The translations under genes and the position numbers were made by a program. Shown here one piece after another: positions 51,572 through 60,720 of a DNA stretch of 62,812 bases. Source of the DNA: Deltaproteobacteria bacterium (GTDB taxonomy: Bacteria; Myxococcota_A; Polyangia; Polyangiales; Ga0077539). Positions within the stretch are counted from its first letter, which is position 1, and the number at the start of each line of letters is the position of its first letter. The stretch lies in assembly GCA_030694465.1 (NCBI GenBank), contig JAUXYJ010000080.1, positions 1 through 62,812 of the forward strand. Reading direction: 5' to 3'. The notes under the pieces are model-generated. The model was not told where the DNA came from, did no database searches, and worked only from the letters and a program-made list of their open reading frames with translations.

Positions 51572-53452
51572 TCAATTTCGTTCGGCGCCGAGGCGGCCGG
51601 GCTCGTGCATTCCTTCGCCGCGGAGGTCGCTCGTGAGCAATCGTACAAGCGCGTCGTTAAAGCGCTCGACCGCCACGCGATCGGTGTCCGCCTCCATGTG
51701 CGATCCACCAACGCCCGAGTCATCGGTGAGATACACGTAAGGCGTCGAGGTCATCACGCCCATCGCGCGAAAGAGAAACTCAACACGACGGTCTGCGCCC
51801 GACGCCGCGACAGGGAGCAGTCGAATGCCACGCTGTTGCGCGCGAACCATCGCCTCGCGATAGGTAAATTGCGTATCTCCGTAGTGCTGTGGCGGCGCGT
51901 CTGCGATCACGACCAACACGCGTGTCGCTGCTCCCTCGCTCCACGCCAAGCGGTTCATCGCAGCGTCGATTCCTGCGTTGAGATCCTCGGGATAATCTCC
52001 GCCGCCGGTCGCCATCACGTTCTGCATCGCGCTCGCAAAGCCCATCACGTTGGTCGTAAACGGGATCTGTTGCACGACCATCTCGTCCATGCGGTCGCGG
52101 TAAAACGTCGCTGCGACGCGCACGCGCACGCCCGGAGAAGCTTGCTCTACCCGGCGCACAATGCTCGCGATCTCGGTGTTGATGTACCGCAGCTCGTCGC
52201 CCATCGAGCCGGTCACATCGATGAGAAATCCCAGGTCAAGTACGGGTGCCGGCGCTTGCACGACCGCGTTGAGCCGCACGGTGATCGGCTGCCCTTCGCC
52301 CTGCGCCGGGACCTGCACCTCGGCGCCCACGGTGAGCTGCTCGACCCGCACATCGAGCCGCGCTTGCCCAGTGATTCCGGGCGCAGACATCGACGGAAAG
52401 AAATCAAACGAGCCGTCGCTGTGGGTCAATCCCTCAAACGCGCCGCCCTGGTTTGAGATGCGCACGTGCGCTGCGTTGACCCCGCGGCCCTGGCTGTCTA
52501 CCACGCGGATACTCAGCCGCCGCGACATGTCTAGGCTCAGCTCACGGGCTTCGTTTGCGTGGCGCGAGAGGTACTCGAGGTAGCTCGAGAACCGGTCGTT
52601 GTCGCCCACGGTGGCCGAGGTCAGCAGGCCCGATTGCTGCTGTTGCTCTTCGATCATGGGCGTGACGCTCACGGTGGTGGTCACCGTGACCACGCCGCCG
52701 TGGGGCGGAGGCGGAGGCACCGGCATGGGCATCGGAGCGCTCATGTCGACCGGGGCCGCCTGGGCCATCGGTGCCATCGGTGCCGGAGCTCCTGCGGTGG
52801 GCGCGCGACGCATCGCGGTGCTCGCTGGGCGCGATGTTGCACGTGTCGCTGGGGGCTCTGCGCGATCGGACGCGGACATCCCGCCTCCGCCCGTGTCTGC
52901 ACCGCCCCTTGCGCGCGATGGTGCGGCATTGCCAGCGAGCACAGCGCCAGGGACGCCGGCTGGGGCTCTGCGGGTCGTCGCTGCGGACTCTGCCGTTGGT
53001 GCGAGGTCGTCTGTGCTGCGAGCTCTATCACCGCGCCCGTCGAAGCGAGGCGTGGGTGTCACAGAGGGCTCCGGAGAGGGTCCACCGCGGCTCACGCTTC
53101 CTGTGCTGCGCACGACATAGCCCCCAGCAGGCGGGACCGCGGGCACACTGCCTGCGCCGGTCGCCACGACGGTCGGAGAGGTTCTTAACCCAGTGTCGAC
53201 ATTGGCTTGCTCGCGACCGCGGACTGTGACCAACGCGGGGCTCTCATCGCGGCCCATGCTGACCGGGCGAGAGACCGCACTTGCTGAGTCGCCGCCACGA
53301 ATCACCAGCGAATTGTCAGCGCTTCCGCCGTTGCTCGCCACGTTGCCGACGCGCTGCGCGTTGACCGCTTGGGCGCCCGTGCTGTTGGCTCCTCCTGCGC
53401 ACGAGCTGACGACACACAACGCAATGAGCGAGAACCGTGGGCGAAATTGCAT
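51572..53452 (-). CDS. vWA-domain lipoprotein
   Basis: A 626-aa predicted lipoprotein. MQFRPRFSLIALCVVSSCAGG gives the signal and lipobox. A long Ser/Thr/Pro/Ala-rich region follows to ~residue 260, then a carboxypeptidase-regulatory-like beta domain (LSIRVVDSQGRGVNAAHV), and a von Willebrand A domain with MIDAS DVTGS at 412-416 in LGFLIDVTGSMGDELRY and later DLNAGIDAAM and VLVVIADAPPQH. vWA domains bind partners in a Mg-dependent way. It is the first gene of the four-gene unit with the FtsH-like protease. ATG 53452 is set by the signal and an aaagg ribosome site; the longer frame is antisense to uvrA. Confidence 0.88.
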   Translation of the reverse strand: MQFRPRFSLIALCVVSSCAGGANSTGAQAVNAQRVGNVASNGGSADNSLVIRGGDSASAVSRPVSMGRDESPALVTVRGREQANVDTGLRTSPTVVATGAGSVPAVPPAGGYVVRSTGSVSRGGPSPEPSVTPTPRFDGRGDRARSTDDLAPTAESAATTRRAPAGVPGAVLAGNAAPSRARGGADTGGGGMSASDRAEPPATRATSRPASTAMRRAPTAGAPAPMAPMAQAAPVDMSAPMPMPVPPPPPHGGVVTVTTTVSVTPMIEEQQQQSGLLTSATVGDNDRFSSYLEYLSRHANEARELSLDMSRRLSIRVVDSQGRGVNAAHVRISNQGGAFEGLTHSDGSFDFFPSMSAPGITGQARLDVRVEQLTVGAEVQVPAQGEGQPITVRLNAVVQAPAPVLDLGFLIDVTGSMGDELRYINTEIASIVRRVEQASPGVRVRVAATFYRDRMDEMVVQQIPFTTNVMGFASAMQNVMATGGGDYPEDLNAGIDAAMNRLAWSEGAATRVLVVIADAPPQHYGDTQFTYREAMVRAQQRGIRLLPVAASGADRRVEFLFRAMGVMTSTPYVYLTDDSGVGGSHMEADTDRVAVERFNDALVRLLTSDLRGEGMHEPGRLGAERN

Positions 53453-53714
53453 GATCAAAGGGCCTTTCGAGGACTGAGCGCGTCGCGCTGGACCGACGTG
53501 CGAGAGATGACTGCTACGACGCATGGGACAGGGTCTGCCTTGGACGTGACCAACTGCTTTGCGAAAGTTCGCTTTTGCAACGCCTCCAGGTCCCGAGAGC
53601 TTACAGCGGGGTCCCCGCATACGCGCGATGGATGGGTGAACATGCGTTCTGTTTTGCGTGCTATAGGCTCTGCGCCTGTGCGAATTTTGCGCGTCGCACG
53701 GCCCCGTAGAGCCC

Positions 53715-56585
53715 ATGACAACCAAGAAATCCACAAAGTCCACTGCGTCGATCCATCGCGACGATGTGATCGAAATTCTCGGCGCGCGCGAGCACAACCT
53801 TCGCGTAGATCGCTTGGTGATTCCCAAGCATTCGTTGGTGGTCTTTACGGGCCCGTCGGGCTCGGGCAAGAGCTCTCTCGCGTTTGACACGCTCTACGCA
53901 GAGGGCCAGCGGCGCTACGTCGAGTCGCTCAGCGCGTACGCTCGGCAGTTCTTGGGACGCCTTGAGCGACCCGCCGTCGAGCGCATCCGCGGCCTCGCCC
54001 CCACCATCGCCATCGAGCAAAAATCCGCCAGCGGAAACCCTCGCTCCACCGTCGGCACCATCACCGAGGTCTACGACTATCTTCGCGTGCTCTACAGCCG
54101 CGCGGGTCGGCAACACTGCGTCACGTGCGGCAAGCTGGTGCGCGGTCGCTCGGTCGACGAGGTCGTGAGCGATGTCCTCGCGCACGGCCGCGGTCGCCGT
54201 GTGCACGTCCTCGCGCCCCTGGCCGAGAACCGCAAAGGCGAATTCAAAGACGTACTCACAGGCTATCTCGGCCGCGGATTTGCGCGCGTACGCATCGACG
54301 GCGTCGTGCATTCGCTTGAAGAAATCCCCGCGATTGACAAAAAGAAGAAGCACACCGTCGAGCTCGTGATCGATCGATTGTCTTCGCGCCCCGAAGACCG
54401 CAAGCGCTTGGGCGAGGCCGTCGAGCTCGCGCTCAAAGAGGCCAAGGGCGAGTGCCTCGTGCTGGCCGAGGGCGAGGGCGAAGTGCCCGCGAGGTTTAGC
54501 GAGAGCCGCTCATGCTGTGGCACCGCGTACCCAGAGCTCTCGCCCGCGAGCTTTAGTTTTAACGGCCCGCTCGGCATGTGCCCCGCGTGCAATGGCCTGG
54601 GAACCAGGCTCGAAATGGACGCGACGCTCATCGTCCCCGATCCCACCAAGAGCATCCACGAGGGCGCCATCGCGCCGTGGTCCAACGCGGTCGACCGCGC
54701 CGAAGGCTGGACGTACCGAATCATCGAGGCCATGGCCCAAGCGACCGGCGTGGACTTGGACAAGCCCTGGAAGAAGCTCCCTGAGAAGCAACAGCAGCAG
54801 GTGCTCTATGGGCTCGAGGGCAAGCGCATGCGTGTGCAGTGGGGCAAAGAGGGCAGCGAGAGCCACGGGTCGTGGGCGATCAAGTTTCACGGGGTGATTC
54901 CCACGCTGATGCGCCGGTACCAAGAGACTACGAGTGAGCGAATGCGCGAGCTCTACCGCAAGTATCTTCGCGATGTCCCGTGCGATGCGTGCAAGGGCAG
55001 ACGGCTGCGCGCAGAGAGCCTCGCGGTCCAAGTGGGCACGCTAGACATCGCCGCGCTTACGCACCTCAGCGTGGACCAATGCGAGCATCACATCGCGAAC
55101 ATCGAGCTGTCGCGCGCCGAGACGACCATCGCCGAGGGGGTGCTCCGTGAGGTCCGCGCGCGCCTTGGGTTCTTGCGCAATGTGGGCCTGGGGTATCTCA
55201 CGCTCGACCGCGGCGGGCCTACGCTCTCGGGCGGCGAAGCCCAGCGAATTCGCTTGGCAAGTCAGCTCGGGAGCGAGCTCACCGGTGTGCTCTATGTGCT
55301 GGATGAGCCTTCGATTGGGCTGCACCCCCGAGACAACCAGAAGCTCTTGCGCGCGCTCGAGGGCCTCCGCGATTTGGGCAACAGCGTGATCGTGGTCGAG
55401 CACGACGAAGACACCATGCGCGCGGCAGACCACATCGTCGAGTTTGGTCCGGGCGCGGGGCACCTCGGAGGCCAGGTGATCTTCGAGGGGACACCCGCCG
55501 CGATCGAGAAAGCGAAGAACAGCGCGACCGGCGATTTTCTCTCAGGGCGGCGCAAAATCGCGATCCCAGAATCTCGCCGAAAATCCAAGGCAAAGCTCAC
55601 CATCCGCGGCGCCCGCGAGCACAACCTGCAGAACATCACCGTGGACATCCCGCTCGGGTGTCTCGTCGCCATCACCGGCCCGTCGGGCGCAGGCAAGAGC
55701 ACCTTGGTGCAGAGCATCTTGCTCCCCGCGCTCTCAGCCCATTTGCACGGCGCAAGCGAGAGCCCAGGCCTGCACGACGGCATCGACGGCATCGACGCCC
55801 TGGACAAAGTCATCGCGATTAACCAACAGCCCATCGGGCGCACGCCGCGCTCGAACCCTGGGACGTACACCAAGCTCTTCGATGACATTCGCGAGGCTTT
55901 TTCGCAGCTCCCAGAGTCTCGTGCGCGTGGTTTTGAGGCCTCGCGGTTTAGCTTCAACGTCAAGGGCGGGCGCTGTGAGTCCTGCCAAGGAGACGGCGTC
56001 ACCAAGGTCGAGATGCACTTTCTCTCGGACGTGTATGTCACGTGCGAAGTGTGCAACGGGCGCCGGTACAACGAGGCGACGCTCGCCGTACGCTATCGCG
56101 GCAAGAGCATCACGGACGTCTTGGACCTCAGCGTCGACGAATGCCAAGAGATCTTCTCGGCGCACCCAGGGATCTCGCGCGGGCTCGCGACGCTGCAGGC
56201 CGTCGGGCTGGGATACATGAAGCTCGGGCAACGCGCGACCACACTCTCGGGCGGAGAAGCCCAGCGAATTAAGCTCTCGCGTGAGCTCGCGCGAAAGCAG
56301 ACTGGGCGCACGCTCTACGTCCTCGATGAGCCCACGACGGGGCTGCACTTTGTCGATGTCGAGAAGCTCCTCGCGGTCTTGCAGCGCTTGGTCGACGCGG
56401 GCAACTCGGTGCTCGTGATTGAGCACAACCTCGACGTCGTGCGCGCCGCGGACTGGGTCATTGACCTCGGCCCAGACGGCGGCGTCGCAGGCGGAAAACT
56501 CGTCGCGCAAGGCACCCCCGAGCAGCTCGCCAAGAACAAAAAATCCCCCACCGCGCCCTTCGTCGCGAGCATCCTCGCGCGCTAA
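53715..56585 (+). CDS. uvrA: UvrABC system protein A
   Basis: A 956-aa DNA-damage recognition ATPase of nucleotide-excision repair. Both ABC modules are complete: Walker A GPSGSGKSS at about 46-54 and GPSGAGKST near 655-663, with signature segments LSGGEAQRI in both halves and Walker B regions LYVLDEPSIGLHP and LYVLDEPTTGLHF. The C-terminal zinc finger (CESCQGDG to CEVCNG) is intact. In the first zinc module the usual CxxC reads RSCC, so one ligand appears replaced. ATG 53715 fits the family start. A gcgaaagttcgc palindrome lies 133 bp upstream. It is divergent from the vWA operon. Confidence 0.98.
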   Translation: MTTKKSTKSTASIHRDDVIEILGAREHNLRVDRLVIPKHSLVVFTGPSGSGKSSLAFDTLYAEGQRRYVESLSAYARQFLGRLERPAVERIRGLAPTIAIEQKSASGNPRSTVGTITEVYDYLRVLYSRAGRQHCVTCGKLVRGRSVDEVVSDVLAHGRGRRVHVLAPLAENRKGEFKDVLTGYLGRGFARVRIDGVVHSLEEIPAIDKKKKHTVELVIDRLSSRPEDRKRLGEAVELALKEAKGECLVLAEGEGEVPARFSESRSCCGTAYPELSPASFSFNGPLGMCPACNGLGTRLEMDATLIVPDPTKSIHEGAIAPWSNAVDRAEGWTYRIIEAMAQATGVDLDKPWKKLPEKQQQQVLYGLEGKRMRVQWGKEGSESHGSWAIKFHGVIPTLMRRYQETTSERMRELYRKYLRDVPCDACKGRRLRAESLAVQVGTLDIAALTHLSVDQCEHHIANIELSRAETTIAEGVLREVRARLGFLRNVGLGYLTLDRGGPTLSGGEAQRIRLASQLGSELTGVLYVLDEPSIGLHPRDNQKLLRALEGLRDLGNSVIVVEHDEDTMRAADHIVEFGPGAGHLGGQVIFEGTPAAIEKAKNSATGDFLSGRRKIAIPESRRKSKAKLTIRGAREHNLQNITVDIPLGCLVAITGPSGAGKSTLVQSILLPALSAHLHGASESPGLHDGIDGIDALDKVIAINQQPIGRTPRSNPGTYTKLFDDIREAFSQLPESRARGFEASRFSFNVKGGRCESCQGDGVTKVEMHFLSDVYVTCEVCNGRRYNEATLAVRYRGKSITDVLDLSVDECQEIFSAHPGISRGLATLQAVGLGYMKLGQRATTLSGGEAQRIKLSRELARKQTGRTLYVLDEPTTGLHFVDVEKLLAVLQRLVDAGNSVLVIEHNLDVVRAADWVIDLGPDGGVAGGKLVAQGTPEQLAKNKKSPTAPFVASILAR

Positions 56586-56595
56586 ACGCTCGCGC

Positions 56596-57390
56596 TCAGC
56601 GGGCGCTCAAGACCGGCACCACAATCCGCAGAATGTCTGCGATAAATCTAGACATTCCGTTGTGCTGTCCCCGCGCAATGAGCGTGTCTAGGTCCGTCTC
56701 TTGCCAGCACGCACAGAAGCGCTCGTTGCGTGCGATCGCACCCCCACTTCGCTCAAAGAGCGCTCTGGCCACGCGCTTGGCGTCACGCACGTCGTGCGCA
56801 CGATCGGACATCAGCCGCTCAGAGTGCAGGGTCGGGTCAAACCCCAGCGCTTCGGTGATCGCCCGCAGGTCGTCCCGCTCTGCGTTGTTGCGCGCGACAA
56901 ACCCGCTGATCACCCACGCCTCGGACTCGCGCTCGATCGCCGCACACAGCACCGCAATCCTGGGCTCTCTCAACGCAAGACCATGCGCAAAGCTCTGCTT
57001 TTCGTCACGGATTCCGTCCGTGTCCGCTGCTACTACCGCGAGCGCGATGTCCTCAAGAACCTCAGCGACCCGCGCCGCTTTAAACGCCATCAGCGCCTTG
57101 CCGTGCGGCGCCACACGGCGGCCCGTCACAGGATCTCTCACGGCGATGTCCAGCCCGTGCGCTTCGACCGCCCGATCGAGCGCCATGCGGTCGGCCCACC
57201 ACGCGTGCCCGTTGAGCCCCACCCACACACGCTGTGCTTCGATCATCGCCGGCTCACAGAGCGCACGGAGCCACTCGTGCGCTGCCCGCTCACGCAGCAC
57301 GCGGTCGCACAAATCCCTTGCCAAGAGCGCACTCAGCGAGTCCTCGGCGCAGAGCAAAAATCGTCGGGGCGCGAGCATCCGGGTCCCCAT
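56596..57390 (-). CDS. Hypothetical protein, possible TOPRIM/DUF4276-like fold
   Basis: A 264-aa soluble protein without assigned family. The N-terminal RFLLCAEDSLSALLARDLCDRVL has a strand ending in Glu, and VVAADTDGIRDEK near residue 120 has a D-x-D after a hydrophobic strand. Together these resemble a TOPRIM-type metal site (E ... DxD), as in DUF4276 proteins; this is an impression, not a match. A later basic region (DRAHDVRDAKRVARALFERSGG) and conserved aromatic NERFCACW follow. It converges with uvrA (10-bp gap) and precedes nothing on its strand. Confidence 0.65.
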   Translation of the reverse strand: MGTRMLAPRRFLLCAEDSLSALLARDLCDRVLRERAAHEWLRALCEPAMIEAQRVWVGLNGHAWWADRMALDRAVEAHGLDIAVRDPVTGRRVAPHGKALMAFKAARVAEVLEDIALAVVAADTDGIRDEKQSFAHGLALREPRIAVLCAAIERESEAWVISGFVARNNAERDDLRAITEALGFDPTLHSERLMSDRAHDVRDAKRVARALFERSGGAIARNERFCACWQETDLDTLIARGQHNGMSRFIADILRIVVPVLSAR

Positions 57391-57423
57391 GCTCTAGCAC
57401 CCGTCGCGTGCGCGTGGGACCGC

Positions 57424-58683
57424 TTAGGGCCAGCGCACCGAGACCGACTCGTCGAGCGCGCCCAGCGCCGGATCCGCGCGGCCTCCGAGGCACCGCACGC
57501 CGTCGTCACCCAGCACGCACGTGTGCCCATCGCCTAGCGCAATCGCACCGACAATCGCGCCATCGGTGATCCCTTGCAGAGAGACAATTGCCTGCGAATT
57601 GTCAGCGATTTGTCTCTGTCGATTGTCTCCCCAGCACTGCGCCTGCCCCACCTCGCTCACGACGCACGTGTGCCGTGACCCGGCCACAATCTGCCGTACA
57701 CCGCTCACTCCCTCGACGCGCGCAAAAAAAGAGTCCTCGCGCGGAGACGCCGACATTTGCCCAAACTCGTTGCTCCCGACGCACGTCACCGTCGCGTCCG
57801 AGTGCACCATGCACAAGTGATCGTCGCCGAGCGCGATGTGCTCGACCGCGTCCGCCGTGGCCCACCGCGCGGGGGCGCCGCTGATCGCGTAGTGCCAAGC
57901 GTCTACGCGCACGCGGCCCCAGCAATAGAGCAGCTTGTCGGCCCGCACCGCGCACACCCCATGCGTGCTCGCGCCGAGCTCGACCACGTCGCTCAGTTCG
58001 CGCGGTTGTGCTGCGAATTCTCTGCTCGTTCGTGTGCTGTCTCCGAGCTGACCCTCGTCGTTGGCGCCCCAGCACCAGACCTGCCGCCACCGATCTCGGG
58101 CGCACATAAATCCCTCGCCGCCGCGCACCTCACGCACGCCCAAGAGCGCGATAGGCACCGGAGCGCTGCGGTCTGAGCGATCCGCGAGCCCGAGCTGGCC
58201 CTGGTCATTGCGGCCCCAGCACCACGCCTTGCCCTCGGCGCTGACCGCGCAGGTGTTGTCACTGTGTGCAAAGAGCGCGACCGCCGGAGGCAACCCGACG
58301 ACACGCACAGGTTGGGACTCTGCCTGCGAAATCGCAGCACCGACTTGACCATGATGGTTGCGTCCCCAGCAGTACACCGCGCCGCTTGAGAGCAACGCGC
58401 AGCGATGGGACTGCCCCGCGGCGAGGGCGCTCACCGGCGCACACACGCCGCTGAGGCACGCTCCGGGACACTGTTGATCACAGCCTCCGCAGTGGGCGGG
58501 GTCGCGGCCAAGGTCGACGCACTGTGCGCCACACAGGGCTCCCGAAGCGCACGCGATAGATGCCTCGCGCGAGGCGTCCGAGACCTGCGCGTCGGTGCAA
58601 GACTGCGCGCGCGTAGCGTGCGGGAGCGCGCAGGCCCAGAGCGTGAGAGAAAGCAATCCGCTGGTGAATTTGCAGAGGTTCAT
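57424..58683 (-). CDS. Secreted RCC1-repeat protein
   Basis: A 419-aa exported protein (signal MNLCKFTSGLLSLTLWACALPHATRA). A Cys-rich segment (CGAQCVDLGRDPAHCGGCDQQC) leads to about six RCC1-type propeller repeats with the core 'H/xxCAL/V...G..YCWGxNxxGQLG' (HRCALLSSGAVYCWGRNHHGQVG; WCWGRNDQGQLGLAD; WCWGANDEGQLGD; QCWGDNRQRQIAD). The repeats carry paired Cys residues, common in myxobacterial secreted RCC1 proteins. The ligand is unknown. Its start overlaps the stop of the upstream gene (ATGA). Confidence 0.87.
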   Translation of the reverse strand: MNLCKFTSGLLSLTLWACALPHATRAQSCTDAQVSDASREASIACASGALCGAQCVDLGRDPAHCGGCDQQCPGACLSGVCAPVSALAAGQSHRCALLSSGAVYCWGRNHHGQVGAAISQAESQPVRVVGLPPAVALFAHSDNTCAVSAEGKAWCWGRNDQGQLGLADRSDRSAPVPIALLGVREVRGGEGFMCARDRWRQVWCWGANDEGQLGDSTRTSREFAAQPRELSDVVELGASTHGVCAVRADKLLYCWGRVRVDAWHYAISGAPARWATADAVEHIALGDDHLCMVHSDATVTCVGSNEFGQMSASPREDSFFARVEGVSGVRQIVAGSRHTCVVSEVGQAQCWGDNRQRQIADNSQAIVSLQGITDGAIVGAIALGDGHTCVLGDDGVRCLGGRADPALGALDESVSVRWP

Positions 58684-59291
58684 CGTGACACCTCCGTGCA
58701 CAACAGGCATCGAAGGACCTGCAGCGTCTGCTCTGCGCATTGCGTCGCGGGCGTCCGGGTCGAGGCTCTTTGTGTGCCCGTATCGAAGTACCGCGTGAGG
58801 GTCGCGAGCGAGAGCGAAGCCACGCGCCCCGAGGCCAGCAAGGGCCAGGCGAGGCTCGCCAGATCGAGCGCAAACGGGTGCATCTCGACGGTGAGCTTTC
58901 GGTGCTCAAAGACCGCGTCGAGGGCCGCGAACACCCTCGGAGCGTCGTGCGCGACGAGCTGCGCGCCCTCTAGCGTGTCTCGAAATTGTTCAATTGATTC
59001 AAAGTCTTGGTTGGTGTTAGTGAGCTCTGCACGGGACAGAATGGTCCGGGTCAGAGGGTGTACCCGCAGCGCGCTCACCGAGCAGCGCGAGGCCGGCGCG
59101 TCGATCGGATCGACCGCGACGACGACCAGAGGGACCAACGCAAGTCGCGCGCGGCCATAGCTCGGGTCCACCGCGTCGCAGCGCACGTCGCGGTGCTTGC
59201 AGCGGATCGTGCGGCAGTGAACACAGAGGTCGTCGCAGCAATCGATCTGCACATTTGCAGGCGGAATCATTAGGGCATGTCGGTCACTCAT
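58680..59291 (-). CDS. Degenerate DnaQ-like (DEDD exonuclease fold) protein
   Basis: A 203-aa protein. Near the N-terminus a Cys-rich cluster (CCDDLCVHCRTIRCKHRDVRC) could bind zinc. The rest follows the DnaQ exonuclease pattern: LVVVAVDPIDAPASR at the place of the first D-x-E, SIEQFRDTLEGAQLVAHDAPRVFAALDAVF at motif II, and LDLASLAWPLLASGRVASLSLATLTRYF at the region before motif III. Catalytic acids are missing or displaced (DPID for DxE), so nuclease activity is doubtful. ATG 59291 starts MSDRHALMIPPA. It is coupled to the RCC1 gene by a 4-nt overlap. Confidence 0.6.
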   Translation of the reverse strand: MSDRHALMIPPANVQIDCCDDLCVHCRTIRCKHRDVRCDAVDPSYGRARLALVPLVVVAVDPIDAPASRCSVSALRVHPLTRTILSRAELTNTNQDFESIEQFRDTLEGAQLVAHDAPRVFAALDAVFEHRKLTVEMHPFALDLASLAWPLLASGRVASLSLATLTRYFDTGTQRASTRTPATQCAEQTLQVLRCLLCTEVSR

Positions 59292-59505
59292 CAGCTCAAT
59301 CTCCGTACACAGTGGGATGAGACAAGACCGCTCAGGGCGCGCTCGCGGCATTGCAGAGCGCAGTGTCTTGTCGCCCCTGAGTGAGCACCCGAGGGGGAGG
59401 GGGGGGTCGAAGGGGGGCTGGACCCTCCGTCCACCCCTCCCACGCCCCGAGTTGTACAGAGTGCTGAAAAATCACAGACGAATCGTGTGTTTGACTTCGG
59501 TGAGC
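59292..59505. other. Intergenic region with G-rich tract
   Basis: Between 59392 and 59418 runs of five, eight and six G are separated by A and TCGAA; the eight-G run can be split, so a G-quadruplex on the + strand is possible. It lies upstream of the DnaQ-like gene, which is on the minus strand. No gene is seen. Confidence 0.4.
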
Positions 59506-60720
59506 TTAGTCCTGAGCGCTCAAGACCCGTTGCGCGCTGGGGTGTTGCGTGCAGCGGGCGGCCGCGCGCTGGCACCGCGCCCAGAGGTCCACCGCGACGG
59601 CGTGACCGCGCGCGATGGAGCGTCGGTGATGCGTGGACCCAGAGCGCGTGGGCGCCTCGGATTCGTTCGGTTGGCTCAAGAAGACCAAGCGCCCCACGCT
59701 TGCGTCTACGTGAATATTTTCAGCCTGAATCGCGAGACGCACGAGCCCCTCGCCCTTGCGCACCTTGAGCAAAGACTCGCGCTCATGGGGGCTTAGGTCA
59801 AACAACGGCGCGTTGCGCAGGGCCTCGCGCAAGTCCGCGACGTCCTTCTCGTTGTCGGTGCCGCAGAGCTCGTAGCGCGGGAGCCAACCACCCGACTCAT
59901 GGGGCTCTTCACAGCGCGCGAGCGCGAGCCGCAAGAGCCTCAGAAAGCGCTGGTCGCTCTGCGAGAATCCCTTGGATTCTTCTTGATTAAATCGCACCGA
60001 GTGGTGCTCGTCTGGGGTCGTCGCGAAGCGCAACCTCACGTCGTCATAGAGCGCCTCAGGGTCTGTCACGCGCCGCGCGCGATAGCTCGGGTCGAGCAGG
60101 TCCAAGCCTCGGTACAGGCCAAGCGATCCCTGCGCGTCCGCTGCGGGATAGAGCGCCACGATCGCCGGGTGACTCAGCGCGCCCTCGTGCTCACACACGC
60201 TGGGATCGACCAGCACGATCACGCCGTCTGCGCCGTGCCGAATCATCGCGCCGAGGCACTGATCCGAGAGCCCATAGCGTCCGCCGCGGGCGAGCAAGAC
60301 CAGGGTCTTTCGGTTGCGCCGCGTGAGCACGCCAAGCGCGTCGACGCGCGAGAGCATCGCGTCCCTCAACGGCGCGAGCTGGTTGACCTTGGCGACCCAC
60401 TGCAGGGCCCGCGCGCGGTCGAGCACAAAGCTCTCCAGCACGCTGCTCGCGTACGCGCGCTCGCCGTGCCAGCACGAGGGCTCGTTGGGACACGCGACGT
60501 AGATTTGCTGGTCTTCGTGGCGAATCGCTGGCTCGCACACCTCGAGACAGTCGGGCGCGACCCAGAGCGTCGTGCGCGCACGCTCGATCACGTGCTGACC
60601 CAAGAGGGCCTGCACCGCGGCCTCGTCGAGCTGTGCCAGCGCCTGCGCGGTGATGTGCTGCCGGGTGCTGCGTAGGTTACGCAGCAGAAAGTCCCACAGC
60701 GTCGTGGTTGTTGCGGACAT
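59506..60720 (-). CDS. Unknown protein B of lexA-linked pair
   Basis: A 404-aa soluble protein starting MSATTTTLWDFLLRN, family not recognised. The N-terminal part has helical runs and Cys/Trp-rich ACPNEPSCWHGERAY. A middle alpha/beta region reads RKTLVLLARGGRYGLSDQCLGAMIRHGADGVIVLVDPSV, like a Rossmann or receiver-type strand-helix unit. Toward the end GTDNEKDVADLREALRNAPLFDLSPHERESLLKV could be a small helical DNA- or protein-binding unit, followed by a basic, Cys-containing tail. It overlaps the upstream gene by 44 bp, which implies tight coupling. Confidence 0.7.
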   Translation of the reverse strand: MSATTTTLWDFLLRNLRSTRQHITAQALAQLDEAAVQALLGQHVIERARTTLWVAPDCLEVCEPAIRHEDQQIYVACPNEPSCWHGERAYASSVLESFVLDRARALQWVAKVNQLAPLRDAMLSRVDALGVLTRRNRKTLVLLARGGRYGLSDQCLGAMIRHGADGVIVLVDPSVCEHEGALSHPAIVALYPAADAQGSLGLYRGLDLLDPSYRARRVTDPEALYDDVRLRFATTPDEHHSVRFNQEESKGFSQSDQRFLRLLRLALARCEEPHESGGWLPRYELCGTDNEKDVADLREALRNAPLFDLSPHERESLLKVRKGEGLVRLAIQAENIHVDASVGRLVFLSQPNESEAPTRSGSTHHRRSIARGHAVAVDLWARCQRAAARCTQHPSAQRVLSAQD

